A DNA stretch of 35,980 nucleotides from an uncultured Myxococcales bacterium (lineage in GTDB: Bacteria; Myxococcota_A; UBA9042), in NCBI GenBank assembly GCA_903929795.1, contig CAIYWC010000070.1, positions 1-35,980 of the forward strand. Reading direction: 5' to 3'. Shown piece after piece: positions 1 through 9,669 of this stretch. The translations under genes were made by a program, and so were the position numbers. The first letter of the stretch is position 1, and each line of letters opens with the position of its first letter. Under the pieces are notes generated by a model. The model was not told the DNA's origin. It did no database searches and saw nothing but the letters and a program-made list of their open reading frames with translations.

Positions 1-64
1 CGAACTCCGCGCGCATCGCCTTCGACTCGATCCATCCACGCGCCTTCAAGGTATCGTCCTGCAT
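1..64 (-). CDS. 5' end of an unknown protein (partial, cut by window edge)
   Basis: Only the first 21 codons are in the window, reading MQDDTLKARGWIESKAMRAE and then running off the left edge. The start is supported by a strong Shine-Dalgarno GGAGG four bases upstream of the ATG at 64. The gene is divergent from the aminotransferase gene to its right, so 65-255 must hold the promoters of both. The short, charged start shows no signal peptide. The fragment is too short to identify. Confidence 0.55.
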   Translation of the reverse strand, partial: MQDDTLKARGWIESKAMRAEF

Positions 65-255
65 ATCGCCTCCGGGGACTCGCCCTGGAGGATTTTGTAG
101 CAGAATTCATAAAGTGCGAGAATTGTGCGGGATCCGTAGCCACGTTGGGGTGGGCTCCACGCCGGGCGCCGCCGGGCGCTGGCGAATTCCTCGACCCGCG
201 CCCGCCGCCGCCGTATCCTCCCCGCTTGCCGCGGCGCATGCCGCGCGAGGTCGCG

Positions 256-1368
256 ATGCTGCCGATTATCCAGCCGGTTTTTGGTCCCGAGGAAGAAGCG
301 GCGGTGCTCGCGGTCCTGCGCTCCGGATGGGTGGCGCAGGGTCCTCAGGTTGCTGAATTTGAAAGGAAATTAGCGCTTGTCGCCGGCGCGCAATACGCGG
401 TGGCGGTGACGTCGGCGACGACCGGATTGCACCTCGCGCTGGTGGTGGCGGGCATTGGACCGGGGGACGAGGTGATTGTGCCGTCGCTGTCATTCATCGC
501 GTCGACCAACGCCGTTTGGATGGCCGGTGCGACGCCGGTGTTTGCGGACGTTGACGCGGAACTGCCTATTGTGACGCCGGAATCCGTGGCGGCGGTGTGG
601 ACGAACCGCACGCGCGCCGTGCTCGCCGTTCACCAGCTGGGCGTGCCGTGCGAACGCGGCGTGCTGCGGCACATGTGCCAGGAGCGCGGCACGCGGCTGA
701 TCGAGGACGCGGCGTGCGCCCTGGGCACGCTGGTCGACGGCAAGCCGCTGGCACAAGGCGCTGATTTAGCGGTATTTTCCTTCCATCCGCGCAAAGTGCT
801 GACCATGGGCGAAGGCGGTGCCGTCACGACCGATGACGCCGCGCTGGCGGAGCGGCTGCGGCGCTTGCGCAACCACGGCATGACGGTCGCGGCGGACGCC
901 CGGCATGGGAACGCGGCGCGCGAGGGCTTCGCGGAGCCCGCCTGGAACTACCGGTTGACCGATATCCAAGGCGCGATCGGCTGCGTCCAGCTGGACCGGC
1001 TCGACGCGATTCTCGTGGAGCGCCAGCGCGTCTGGCAGGGCTACCGCGCGCGCCTCCACGCGCGCCTGCCGCACCTGCGCGTGCTGACGCCGCCACCGCA
1101 GGTGCGCTGGAATGTCCAGACGGGCTGCGTGCGGATCGCGGATGGCAAGCGCGACGCCGTGCTCAAGCTCTTGAATGATCAAGGTATTGGCGCCCGACGC
1201 GGGATCCTCGCGGCGCACCTGGAGCCGGCTTGGGCGCACCTGCCGCACGTCGCGCTGCCGCATTCCGAGGCGTGGGCGCATGACTCCCTGGCGCTGCCGG
1301 TGTTTCACGGCATGACGGGCGAGCAGCAGGACGAGGTCGTGGCGGCGCTGGCGGCGGCTCTGAGCTAA
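256..1368 (+). CDS. DegT/DnrJ/EryC1/StrS-family PLP-dependent sugar aminotransferase
   Basis: Probable cytoplasmic aminotransferase that transfers an amino group to a nucleotide-linked keto-sugar, as its family does in LPS, O-antigen or glycan synthesis. The 370-residue product is of normal family length. The start MLPIIQPVFGPEEE fits the family N-terminus, and a GAGG lies five bases before this ATG; the in-frame ATG at 238 and TTG at 145 lack one. Seen: the cofactor-loop TSATTGLHLAL, the EDAA motif near residue 150, and SFHPRK with Lys180 as the expected Schiff-base lysine, followed by GEGGAV. It is convergent with gyrB, 29 bases apart. The exact sugar substrate cannot be told from sequence. 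The epimerase at 5175-6131 may serve the same surface-glycan metabolism, which is inference. Confidence 0.9.
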   Translation: MLPIIQPVFGPEEEAAVLAVLRSGWVAQGPQVAEFERKLALVAGAQYAVAVTSATTGLHLALVVAGIGPGDEVIVPSLSFIASTNAVWMAGATPVFADVDAELPIVTPESVAAVWTNRTRAVLAVHQLGVPCERGVLRHMCQERGTRLIEDAACALGTLVDGKPLAQGADLAVFSFHPRKVLTMGEGGAVTTDDAALAERLRRLRNHGMTVAADARHGNAAREGFAEPAWNYRLTDIQGAIGCVQLDRLDAILVERQRVWQGYRARLHARLPHLRVLTPPPQVRWNVQTGCVRIADGKRDAVLKLLNDQGIGARRGILAAHLEPAWAHLPHVALPHSEAWAHDSLALPVFHGMTGEQQDEVVAALAAALS

Positions 1369-1381
1369 TCCCGCAAATCGC

Positions 1382-1397
1382 AAAGCCATTCAAGGCT

Positions 1398-1399
<2 letters not shown>
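1382..1399. terminator. Possible short bidirectional hairpin between convergent genes
   Basis: A perfect 6-bp stem AAAGCC / GGCTTT with loop ATTCAA lies between the aminotransferase stop and the gyrB stop, touching the latter. There is no long T-run after it on either strand, so termination is only a possibility. Weak call. Confidence 0.25.
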
Positions 1400-3989
<2,590 letters not shown>

Positions 3990-3991
3990 TT

Positions 3992-4009
3992 ACGTTGTAA
4001 TATCAACGT
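3992..4009. promoter_or_regulatory. Dyad (operator-like) upstream of gyrB
   Basis: ACGTTG-N6-CAACGT is a perfect 6-bp inverted repeat in an AT-rich patch about 42 bases upstream of the gyrB start, inside the region shared with the divergent acyltransferase gene. On the gyrB strand a TAAAAT box follows just downstream. It could bind a dimeric regulator. No known operator is recognised. Confidence 0.35.
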
Positions 4010-4154
4010 GTTTCGAGAGGGCGAAACCGCGCTCAGGATAGCACAAAAGCCCCGGACGGACAAGCACGCTTGCCGACACGACCGCGACGCGCGACGGCTT
4101 GGGCCGGTGCGCCGGACGCTTGAATTTTGCCGCGATCTGCGCGAACGTGCCGAC

Positions 4155-5159
4155 ATGCCACGCCGCACGCTTCACGATCGCTACGCCCGCTTCCAGAAAC
4201 TCGGCTTGCAAGCGGCGAACCAGCTGCAGGCGTTTGTGGCGGACCAGCGCGAGCGGCCGCTGTGGCGCCAGCTGGGCGAGGAGATCGGCGAAGCGTCCCA
4301 GGACATGGCCGCGCTGCTGCTGTCGGGCACGTGGCGCACGCCGCAAGACGAGGTGGACCGGCGCATCGCGCAGCTGCTGCAAGGCCAGCATCTGGGAGAA
4401 TTCGGCGTTGATCCCTTTGGTTACGCGCCGGAGTCGCTGCGCGTCATGGTGCCCATCCTCGACTTTCTGCACCGCGTCTGGTTTCGCGCCGAGTGCTATG
4501 ACCTCAACCGCGTGCCGGAAGGTCGCGTTCTACTTATTTCCAATCATTCCGGGCAGTTGCCGTTTGACGGGATGGTCATCGCCTCCGCGATGCTGCTGGA
4601 GCACGAGCCGCCGCGGATCCCGCGCACGATGGTCGAAAAGTTTGCCACCGCGCTGCCGGGTTTTGGCGACCTGGTGTATCGCTGCGGTTCGGTGACAGGC
4701 CTGCCGGATAACTGCCGGCGCCTGCTGGAGAATGATGAGTGTGTCCTGGTGTTTCCGGAAGGCGCGCGCGGGATTTCCAAGCCGTTTCGCGAGCGGTACC
4801 GGATGACCGCGTTTGGCCACGGCTTCATGCGGCTGGCGCTCGAGACGAACACGCCGATTGTGCCGATCGCTGTGGTGGGCGCGGAAGAGCAGACGATTAA
4901 CCTCTTTGATTTCAAGATGATGGCGCGTCTGCTGCACACGCCGTCGCTGGCGATCACGCCGCTGATGCCGGTCATCGGTCCGCTGGCGATGCTGCCGTCG
5001 CCGGTCAAGTACCGCGTCTATTTTGGCGAACCGCTGAAATTTGAAGGCGATCCGAACGACGACGAGGCGGTCATCGCGCCCAAGGTCGCCGTCGTCAAGA
5101 ACGCGATCCAAGGGATGCTCGACCGCGGGCTGCGGGAGCGGCGCGGGTTTTTCGTGTAG
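4155..5159 (+). CDS. Lysophospholipid acyltransferase (PlsC-like) family protein
   Basis: Probable membrane-associated glycerolipid acyltransferase. The 334-residue product has the two family blocks: SNHSGQLPFDG with His131 and Asp138 (six residues between them, not the classic four), and VFPEGARG at 199-206. A basic N-terminal region of about 100 residues precedes the catalytic domain. No strong hydrophobic segment is seen, so attachment is probably peripheral. The start is set at the first ATG of the coherent protein; a GTG at 4008 in frame would lengthen it, and neither has a good ribosome-binding site. The gene is divergent from gyrB. An atypical SDR lies two genes downstream, and such acyltransferase/SDR pairs may cooperate, but the acceptor lipid is unknown. 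Confidence 0.85.
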   Translation: MPRRTLHDRYARFQKLGLQAANQLQAFVADQRERPLWRQLGEEIGEASQDMAALLLSGTWRTPQDEVDRRIAQLLQGQHLGEFGVDPFGYAPESLRVMVPILDFLHRVWFRAECYDLNRVPEGRVLLISNHSGQLPFDGMVIASAMLLEHEPPRIPRTMVEKFATALPGFGDLVYRCGSVTGLPDNCRRLLENDECVLVFPEGARGISKPFRERYRMTAFGHGFMRLALETNTPIVPIAVVGAEEQTINLFDFKMMARLLHTPSLAITPLMPVIGPLAMLPSPVKYRVYFGEPLKFEGDPNDDEAVIAPKVAVVKNAIQGMLDRGLRERRGFFV

Positions 5160-5174
5160 CGACAGGAAAGTGCG

Positions 5175-6131
5175 TCAAGCCTGCTGATTGCGGAACCACG
5201 CGACCTGCGCGGCAATGCCCGCGGCAATCGGCGTATGCGGTGCGTAGCCCAACGCCGCGCGGGCGCGCGTCAGGTCGGCCCAGGTGCGATCGACGTCGCC
5301 AGGCTGCATCGCCTGCCACGCGATCTGCGCGGGCTTGCCGACGGCCGCCTCCACGTGCGCAACAAGCTCGCGCAGCGAAATGGGCGCTGAATTCCCGATG
5401 TTGTAAATCGCATATCCCGGCTCGGTCGTCGCCTCCAGCGCGCGCGCGATGCCATCCACGGTGTCCAGCACGAAGGTGTAGTCGCGGCTCGAACCGCCGT
5501 CGCCGTACAGCACAATCGGCTGGCCAGCGTCGATCATGCGAATGAACTTGGCGATCGCCAAATCCGGGCGCTGACGCGGGCCGTAGACCGTAAAAAAACG
5601 TAGGCAAATTAGGGAGATATCATGCAAGTGGTGCCAGGTGTGGCACAGCAGCTCACCGGCCTTTTTGGTCGCCGCGTAGGGCGAAATGGGCCGGTCGACC
5701 GGCTCGTCCTCGGCGAAAGGCACGCGCACCGCGTTGCCGTAGACCGACGAACTGGACGCAAACACAAGCCGCCGCACACCCGCCACGCGCATCGCCTCCA
5801 GCACGTGCAGCGTCCCGCGGATGTTGACGTCCTCGTACACAAGCGGCTCGCGGATCGACGGCTGCACGCCCGCCATCGCCGCCAGGTGGACCACCGCGTC
5901 GACGCCCGCCATCGCGGCCTGCACCGCCGGCAGGTCGCGCAGGTCCGCGCGCACGAGCGCGAAGCGATCGCCGCCGAGCTGGGCAATCGCCAGCGCGTTG
6001 CGTTCTTTTTGTCCCGGGTCGTAAAACCCGTTGAAGTTATCCAGCCCGGTGACCGTGTGGCCATTGCGCAGCAGGTGCTCGCACAGATGCGAACCGATGA
6101 AGCCCGCGGCACCTGTCACCAGCACGTGCAT
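5175..6131 (-). CDS. NAD-dependent epimerase, UDP-glucuronate 4-epimerase type
   Basis: Extended-SDR nucleotide-sugar epimerase, 318 residues. Seen: the NAD-binding TGAAGFIGSHL at 6-16, DNFNGFYD typical of the UDP-glucuronate 4-epimerase branch, the Ser-rich FASSSSVYG near 124-132, the catalytic YAATK at 162-166, and RFFTVYGPRQRPD in the substrate region. The start is the ATG immediately before HVLVTGAAG; the frame continues upstream without a better start. It is divergent from the SDR gene at 6250 (118 bases between starts) and convergent with the acyltransferase. It likely supplies UDP-galacturonate or a related precursor for surface polysaccharide; the exact specificity is inferred from local motifs only. 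Confidence 0.88.
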   Translation of the reverse strand: MHVLVTGAAGFIGSHLCEHLLRNGHTVTGLDNFNGFYDPGQKERNALAIAQLGGDRFALVRADLRDLPAVQAAMAGVDAVVHLAAMAGVQPSIREPLVYEDVNIRGTLHVLEAMRVAGVRRLVFASSSSVYGNAVRVPFAEDEPVDRPISPYAATKKAGELLCHTWHHLHDISLICLRFFTVYGPRQRPDLAIAKFIRMIDAGQPIVLYGDGGSSRDYTFVLDTVDGIARALEATTEPGYAIYNIGNSAPISLRELVAHVEAAVGKPAQIAWQAMQPGDVDRTWADLTRARAALGYAPHTPIAAGIAAQVAWFRNQQA

Positions 6132-6249
6132 GCAACCCCGCGCCGGCAACTGGGCCGGCGGCTGTAGCATAGGGGCAAGATTCGACCGCGCCAAGCCCTG
6201 CACTTGCCAGCGGGCGCGGCGTGTGCGATCCAGCGGGCTGGAGGCATCG

Positions 6250-7248
6250 ATGGCAGGCAAACAGTCGCTCGTGGTGATTACCGGCGTGGGCGGTCGCTTG
6301 GGCCAGCTGTTGGCCCGACGGCTGCACCGGCAGCCCGGCGTGCACGTCGCAGGCATCGATCGGCGCGCGTTTCCGCGCAAGCCCGCGGATGTCGAGCACT
6401 ATCGCATCGACATCCGCCGCAAGGCCGCCGAAGAGCTGTTTCGCACCCGCCAGGTCGACGTCATCTTCCACTGCGGCGTCATGCACGACCCGCGCAAAGG
6501 CACCGGCGAGCATCACAGCTGGAACATCCGGGGGACTCAGCAGATTTTGGAATTCGCGCATCGCTACAATGTGCCCAAAGTGGTGATTCTGTCCACCGGC
6601 GATGTCTATGGTCCGGCGAGCGACAACCCGGCGTTCATTACCGAGGACGCGCCGCTGCTGGGGGCCCAGCGGTTCGCCGCGCTGCGCGACCTGATCGCCG
6701 TGGACATGACTGCGCAGTCGTGGTTTTGGAAGCACCCGGAGATCGAGACCGTTGTGCTGCGGCCGGCGCACATTCTCGGCGCGACGCACAACGCGGTCTC
6801 GAACTACCTGCGGCTGCCGCGCGTGCCAGTGCTTTACGGCTTTGACCCGATGCTGCAGGTGCTGCACGAGGAGGACGCGGTGACGGCGCTGCTGGCGGCT
6901 GCCACGCCCGGTGTGCGCGGCGTGTTCAACATCGTGGGACCTGACCCGCTGCCACTGCGCAAGCTCATCGAGGTCGCCGGCAAGCCGACGCTGGAGCTGC
7001 CGCACGTCGTGTTGCCGTCAGTGGTAAACCGGATGTTCCAGATGCGTTTCGCGGAGTTTCCGGCCGCAGAGCTGGACTACATCCGCTATGCCGCGACGAT
7101 GGACGGCTCGCGGGCGCGCGAGGTGCTGCGGTTTCGCCATGCGTACACCGTGCGCGAGGCAGTCGCCGCGGCGCTGCGTCAGGACATTTTTGACGGTAGC
7201 GTCGAAGTGGGGCGCAAGGCCCAGCGCCTGCGGACCGCGCGGGTGTGA
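6250..7248 (+). CDS. Atypical NAD(P)-binding SDR protein, catalytic Tyr/Lys replaced
   Basis: Rossmann-fold SDR-family protein of 332 residues. Seen: nucleotide-binding TGVGGRLGQLLARRL at 11-25, acidic IDRR after beta-2, LSTGDVYGP at 114-122 in the usual Ser position, and VLRPAHILG in the substrate side. Where extended SDRs carry Tyr-x3-Lys, this protein reads RFAALRDL (141-148), that is Phe142-x3-Arg146, so the usual proton-transfer pair is absent. It may bind a nucleotide as a sensor or structural partner, or use other chemistry. The ATG at 6250 directly precedes the Rossmann strand. The next gene is convergent. Function unknown beyond the fold. Confidence 0.8.
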   Translation: MAGKQSLVVITGVGGRLGQLLARRLHRQPGVHVAGIDRRAFPRKPADVEHYRIDIRRKAAEELFRTRQVDVIFHCGVMHDPRKGTGEHHSWNIRGTQQILEFAHRYNVPKVVILSTGDVYGPASDNPAFITEDAPLLGAQRFAALRDLIAVDMTAQSWFWKHPEIETVVLRPAHILGATHNAVSNYLRLPRVPVLYGFDPMLQVLHEEDAVTALLAAATPGVRGVFNIVGPDPLPLRKLIEVAGKPTLELPHVVLPSVVNRMFQMRFAEFPAAELDYIRYAATMDGSRAREVLRFRHAYTVREAVAAALRQDIFDGSVEVGRKAQRLRTARV

Positions 7249-7389
7249 TACGCACGCGCCGAAGTTCAAGCTCAAACGTCTGTCATTCGCGGCGTGCCTC
7301 CGGCGGCGCCCGCTTGCGGTCCTGTCCGACCTGCAACTGGTTTGAGCGACGAAGCCGGGAGTTGGACATCGGTCAGGATGTTGAGAGCG

Positions 7390-8625
7390 CTATTGCCCCG
7401 GCGGCTGCAGCTTGAACGCCGCCAGCGGCCCGGGCAGCAGCGTGAATTGCCGCGTCTCGGCGACGCCCTCGCTGTTTGGCCCCAAGCGCCTGAAACTACA
7501 CAGTATTTTCTGCACCGGCGGCTCGGCCTCGCAGTCCCATACGCCTTCCTGATCGAGCGGCACCAGCGGCAGCTCGACCGGCTGCACCGTCGCGTGCGTC
7601 ACCTGCCAGATCGCATAGCTCGCGTGCGTCCACGCGCGGCCCGGGTGCGCGTTGTCCGCCAGCGACGGCTTCGCCACGCGCTGCAGGATCAGCGTCCGCG
7701 CCGCGTCATCCGGCGTCGCCGGCAGCGCCAGATCCCACGCGCCTTCGCGCCACAGCGGCAGCCGCCCCGCGGCATCGACCGGCCCGTGCAGCAGCGCCGC
7801 GCGCGGTGTCCCGTCCTCCGCCAACAGCAGCGTGTAGCGCTGCACGTCGCGGTTGTCGCCCGCCGCCGAGGTCGCCAGCTCCTCAGCGGCCAGATCCTCA
7901 AACCTCGGCAACGCGTTGTCGGTTTGCCACGACGCCGTCGCCACGCCCTCCAGCTGCGCCAGCCAGCCGCCGGACGGCAGCGCGACCAGCCACGTGAACC
8001 GCTTGTCCAGCAGCGTCGGCCGCATCACGTATTCCGGCGCCGCCTGCGGCTCCGGCTGGGACGTCAGCGGCACCGGCAGCGTCCACTCCACGCCGAACGC
8101 GCGCTGAACCTGACCCGCCGCCGACAGCTGCACCAGCAGCCGCACTTGGCGCCGCAGCGTCGGTTTGGTGTCCACGCAGGCCACGTCCACACCCAGCCAC
8201 GGCGTCGTCGCGTCGTCGCCCGGATGCAGCATCTGGACCTGCAGGCGCACCGGCGCGTCGCGCGGGCAGAGCAGGGCGTCGGGCGGCAGCGGCGCGGCCA
8301 GAACCAACTGGAACTGCGGCTTGCCCGGCGGCTGCAAGCGCACGACTTGGAGCGGCGTGTGCAGCAGCGGGTGCTGGCTGTTCTTGAGGTCAGGCTGCTG
8401 CAGGTCGCGCAGCAGCGTGGTCTGCCAGTGCACCAGCCAGGTCGGCGGCGGCTCGCGCTGCGTCAGGCCCGGAATGACGTCCGGCGACAGGCCTGGCGGC
8501 TCCGCGCCTGTCAGGAACACCAACAGCTTGGTCTGCAGCGCAGAAATCTTTGAAAACGCGGGCGTTTCTTCCGCCTGAGCGCTATGCGCCAAAAGCAGAA
8601 AAACCAGGGCGGGCAGCCGTTTCAT
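7390..8625 (-). CDS. Unknown exported protein
   Basis: 411 residues with a clear type I signal peptide (KR, then PALVFLLLAHSAQA, likely cut after Ala18). The mature part is Pro/Leu/Gln-rich without long hydrophobic stretches and contains several Trp; it looks like a soluble periplasmic or secreted beta-rich protein. I do not recognise a family. It is the last gene of a co-directional run: the HEAT-like protein gene ends six bases upstream of its ATG, so the two are almost certainly co-transcribed. The ATG has no separate Shine-Dalgarno, consistent with coupling. A 141-base gap separates its end from the convergent SDR gene, and no convincing terminator is visible there. Confidence 0.8.
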   Translation of the reverse strand: MKRLPALVFLLLAHSAQAEETPAFSKISALQTKLLVFLTGAEPPGLSPDVIPGLTQREPPPTWLVHWQTTLLRDLQQPDLKNSQHPLLHTPLQVVRLQPPGKPQFQLVLAAPLPPDALLCPRDAPVRLQVQMLHPGDDATTPWLGVDVACVDTKPTLRRQVRLLVQLSAAGQVQRAFGVEWTLPVPLTSQPEPQAAPEYVMRPTLLDKRFTWLVALPSGGWLAQLEGVATASWQTDNALPRFEDLAAEELATSAAGDNRDVQRYTLLLAEDGTPRAALLHGPVDAAGRLPLWREGAWDLALPATPDDAARTLILQRVAKPSLADNAHPGRAWTHASYAIWQVTHATVQPVELPLVPLDQEGVWDCEAEPPVQKILCSFRRLGPNSEGVAETRQFTLLPGPLAAFKLQPPGQ

Positions 8626-8631
8626 CGGCAG

Positions 8632-9630
8632 CTAGCGGGCGGCGTGCGCCCGGGCATAGCGGCCCAGCAGATCGTCGATGTCGTGCTGGAGTGTCGCATC
8701 CGCGGTTGCGCGGACCGTCGCCAACCGCGCCGGCAGGTCGGGCAGATCGGCCAGCTGCAGGGATGCGACAACCCGCTCGCGCGTCTCGCCCTGGGTCCTG
8801 GCCAGCAGCGGCAGGAGGGCGTCGGTCACGCGCTGGCGCACCCGCAGGCCGTCCGGCTCGCGCACTTTGCCCAGCGCCTGCCACGACCAGCTGGAAGCCA
8901 GCGTCCCCATCGCGGCGACAATCCAGCGCTGTGTGGCATCGTCCTTGGCGCCCGCCAGCGCGCTCACCAGCAACTGCGCGGAATCCGTGCGTTTGCACCA
9001 GCCCAAACCGGCGATCGCAGCGTTGTACAGCGGGTCCTCGGCGCGCAGGTGGGCCTGCAGGGCCTGCAGTTCGACCGCGCCGCCCAGCCGACCGAGTGCT
9101 TCCGCGACCACGCGCGACACGCTGTTCGCGCGTTCGATGGGCAGCTGCACTTCCCGCCGGTCAGCCGCCAGCTTCCACAGCGCCAGCAGCACCGGGCGCG
9201 CCCGCGTGTCGCGCAGGATGCCGACCGCGTCGACCATCGCCACCAGCATCGCCTGCTCTTCCTTGCTGCGCAGCTCCGGCGCCGAAGAGAGCCGCGACGC
9301 GTCCGGCTGCCAGTCCAGCGCCAGCGCGCTCAGCATCGGCAACAGCCCCGCCGGACCGAGCGCCCGCATCTCCCGGCTGCACACCGGCGTCGGATTGCGC
9401 GCCACTTTCCAGCCATCGGGCCGACAGCCACGCGCCGCCGCGACGAGATCATACGCCGCCGGCCGCGCGAGGCGATCTGCCATAACCGCGTGCTGCAACG
9501 CCGCGCGATCCGCTGGTCCCAGCTGCGCCGCAGTCATCGCCAGCCCCGCCGACTCCACGGCCAGTGCGGGCGCGATCGCGACGAGCGTGCCCAGCGTCAC
9601 CGCGAGAAAAATTACCTTCTGCTTCATCAT
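8632..9630 (-). CDS. Exported HEAT-like repeat protein
   Basis: 332 residues starting with a signal peptide (MMKQK, hydrophobic stretch, ALA at 22-24). The mature protein is almost wholly alpha-helical in appearance, with repeating Leu/Ala helices such as NSVSRVVAEALGRLGG, PLYNAAIAGLGW and WIVAAMGTLASS, typical of HEAT or armadillo-type repeats, which usually mediate protein contacts. Two or three Cys residues in the N-terminal third could form a disulfide. Shine-Dalgarno GAGG lies seven bases before the ATG. It lies 39 bases after the PAD gene and six before the next gene. A scaffold or substrate-presenting role for the exported operon is inference. Confidence 0.8.
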   Translation of the reverse strand: MMKQKVIFLAVTLGTLVAIAPALAVESAGLAMTAAQLGPADRAALQHAVMADRLARPAAYDLVAAARGCRPDGWKVARNPTPVCSREMRALGPAGLLPMLSALALDWQPDASRLSSAPELRSKEEQAMLVAMVDAVGILRDTRARPVLLALWKLAADRREVQLPIERANSVSRVVAEALGRLGGAVELQALQAHLRAEDPLYNAAIAGLGWCKRTDSAQLLVSALAGAKDDATQRWIVAAMGTLASSWSWQALGKVREPDGLRVRQRVTDALLPLLARTQGETRERVVASLQLADLPDLPARLATVRATADATLQHDIDDLLGRYARAHAAR

Positions 9631-9669
9631 GTTCGGCCTCGTGTCCGGAAGTTGCGTCTGGGTCCAGGT

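Noticed and set aside
7249..7389. Terminator hairpin after the SDR gene (GCGCGGGTG near the stop)
   Set aside because: The stem has a mismatch and a G-U pair, lies over the stop codon, and has no T-run.
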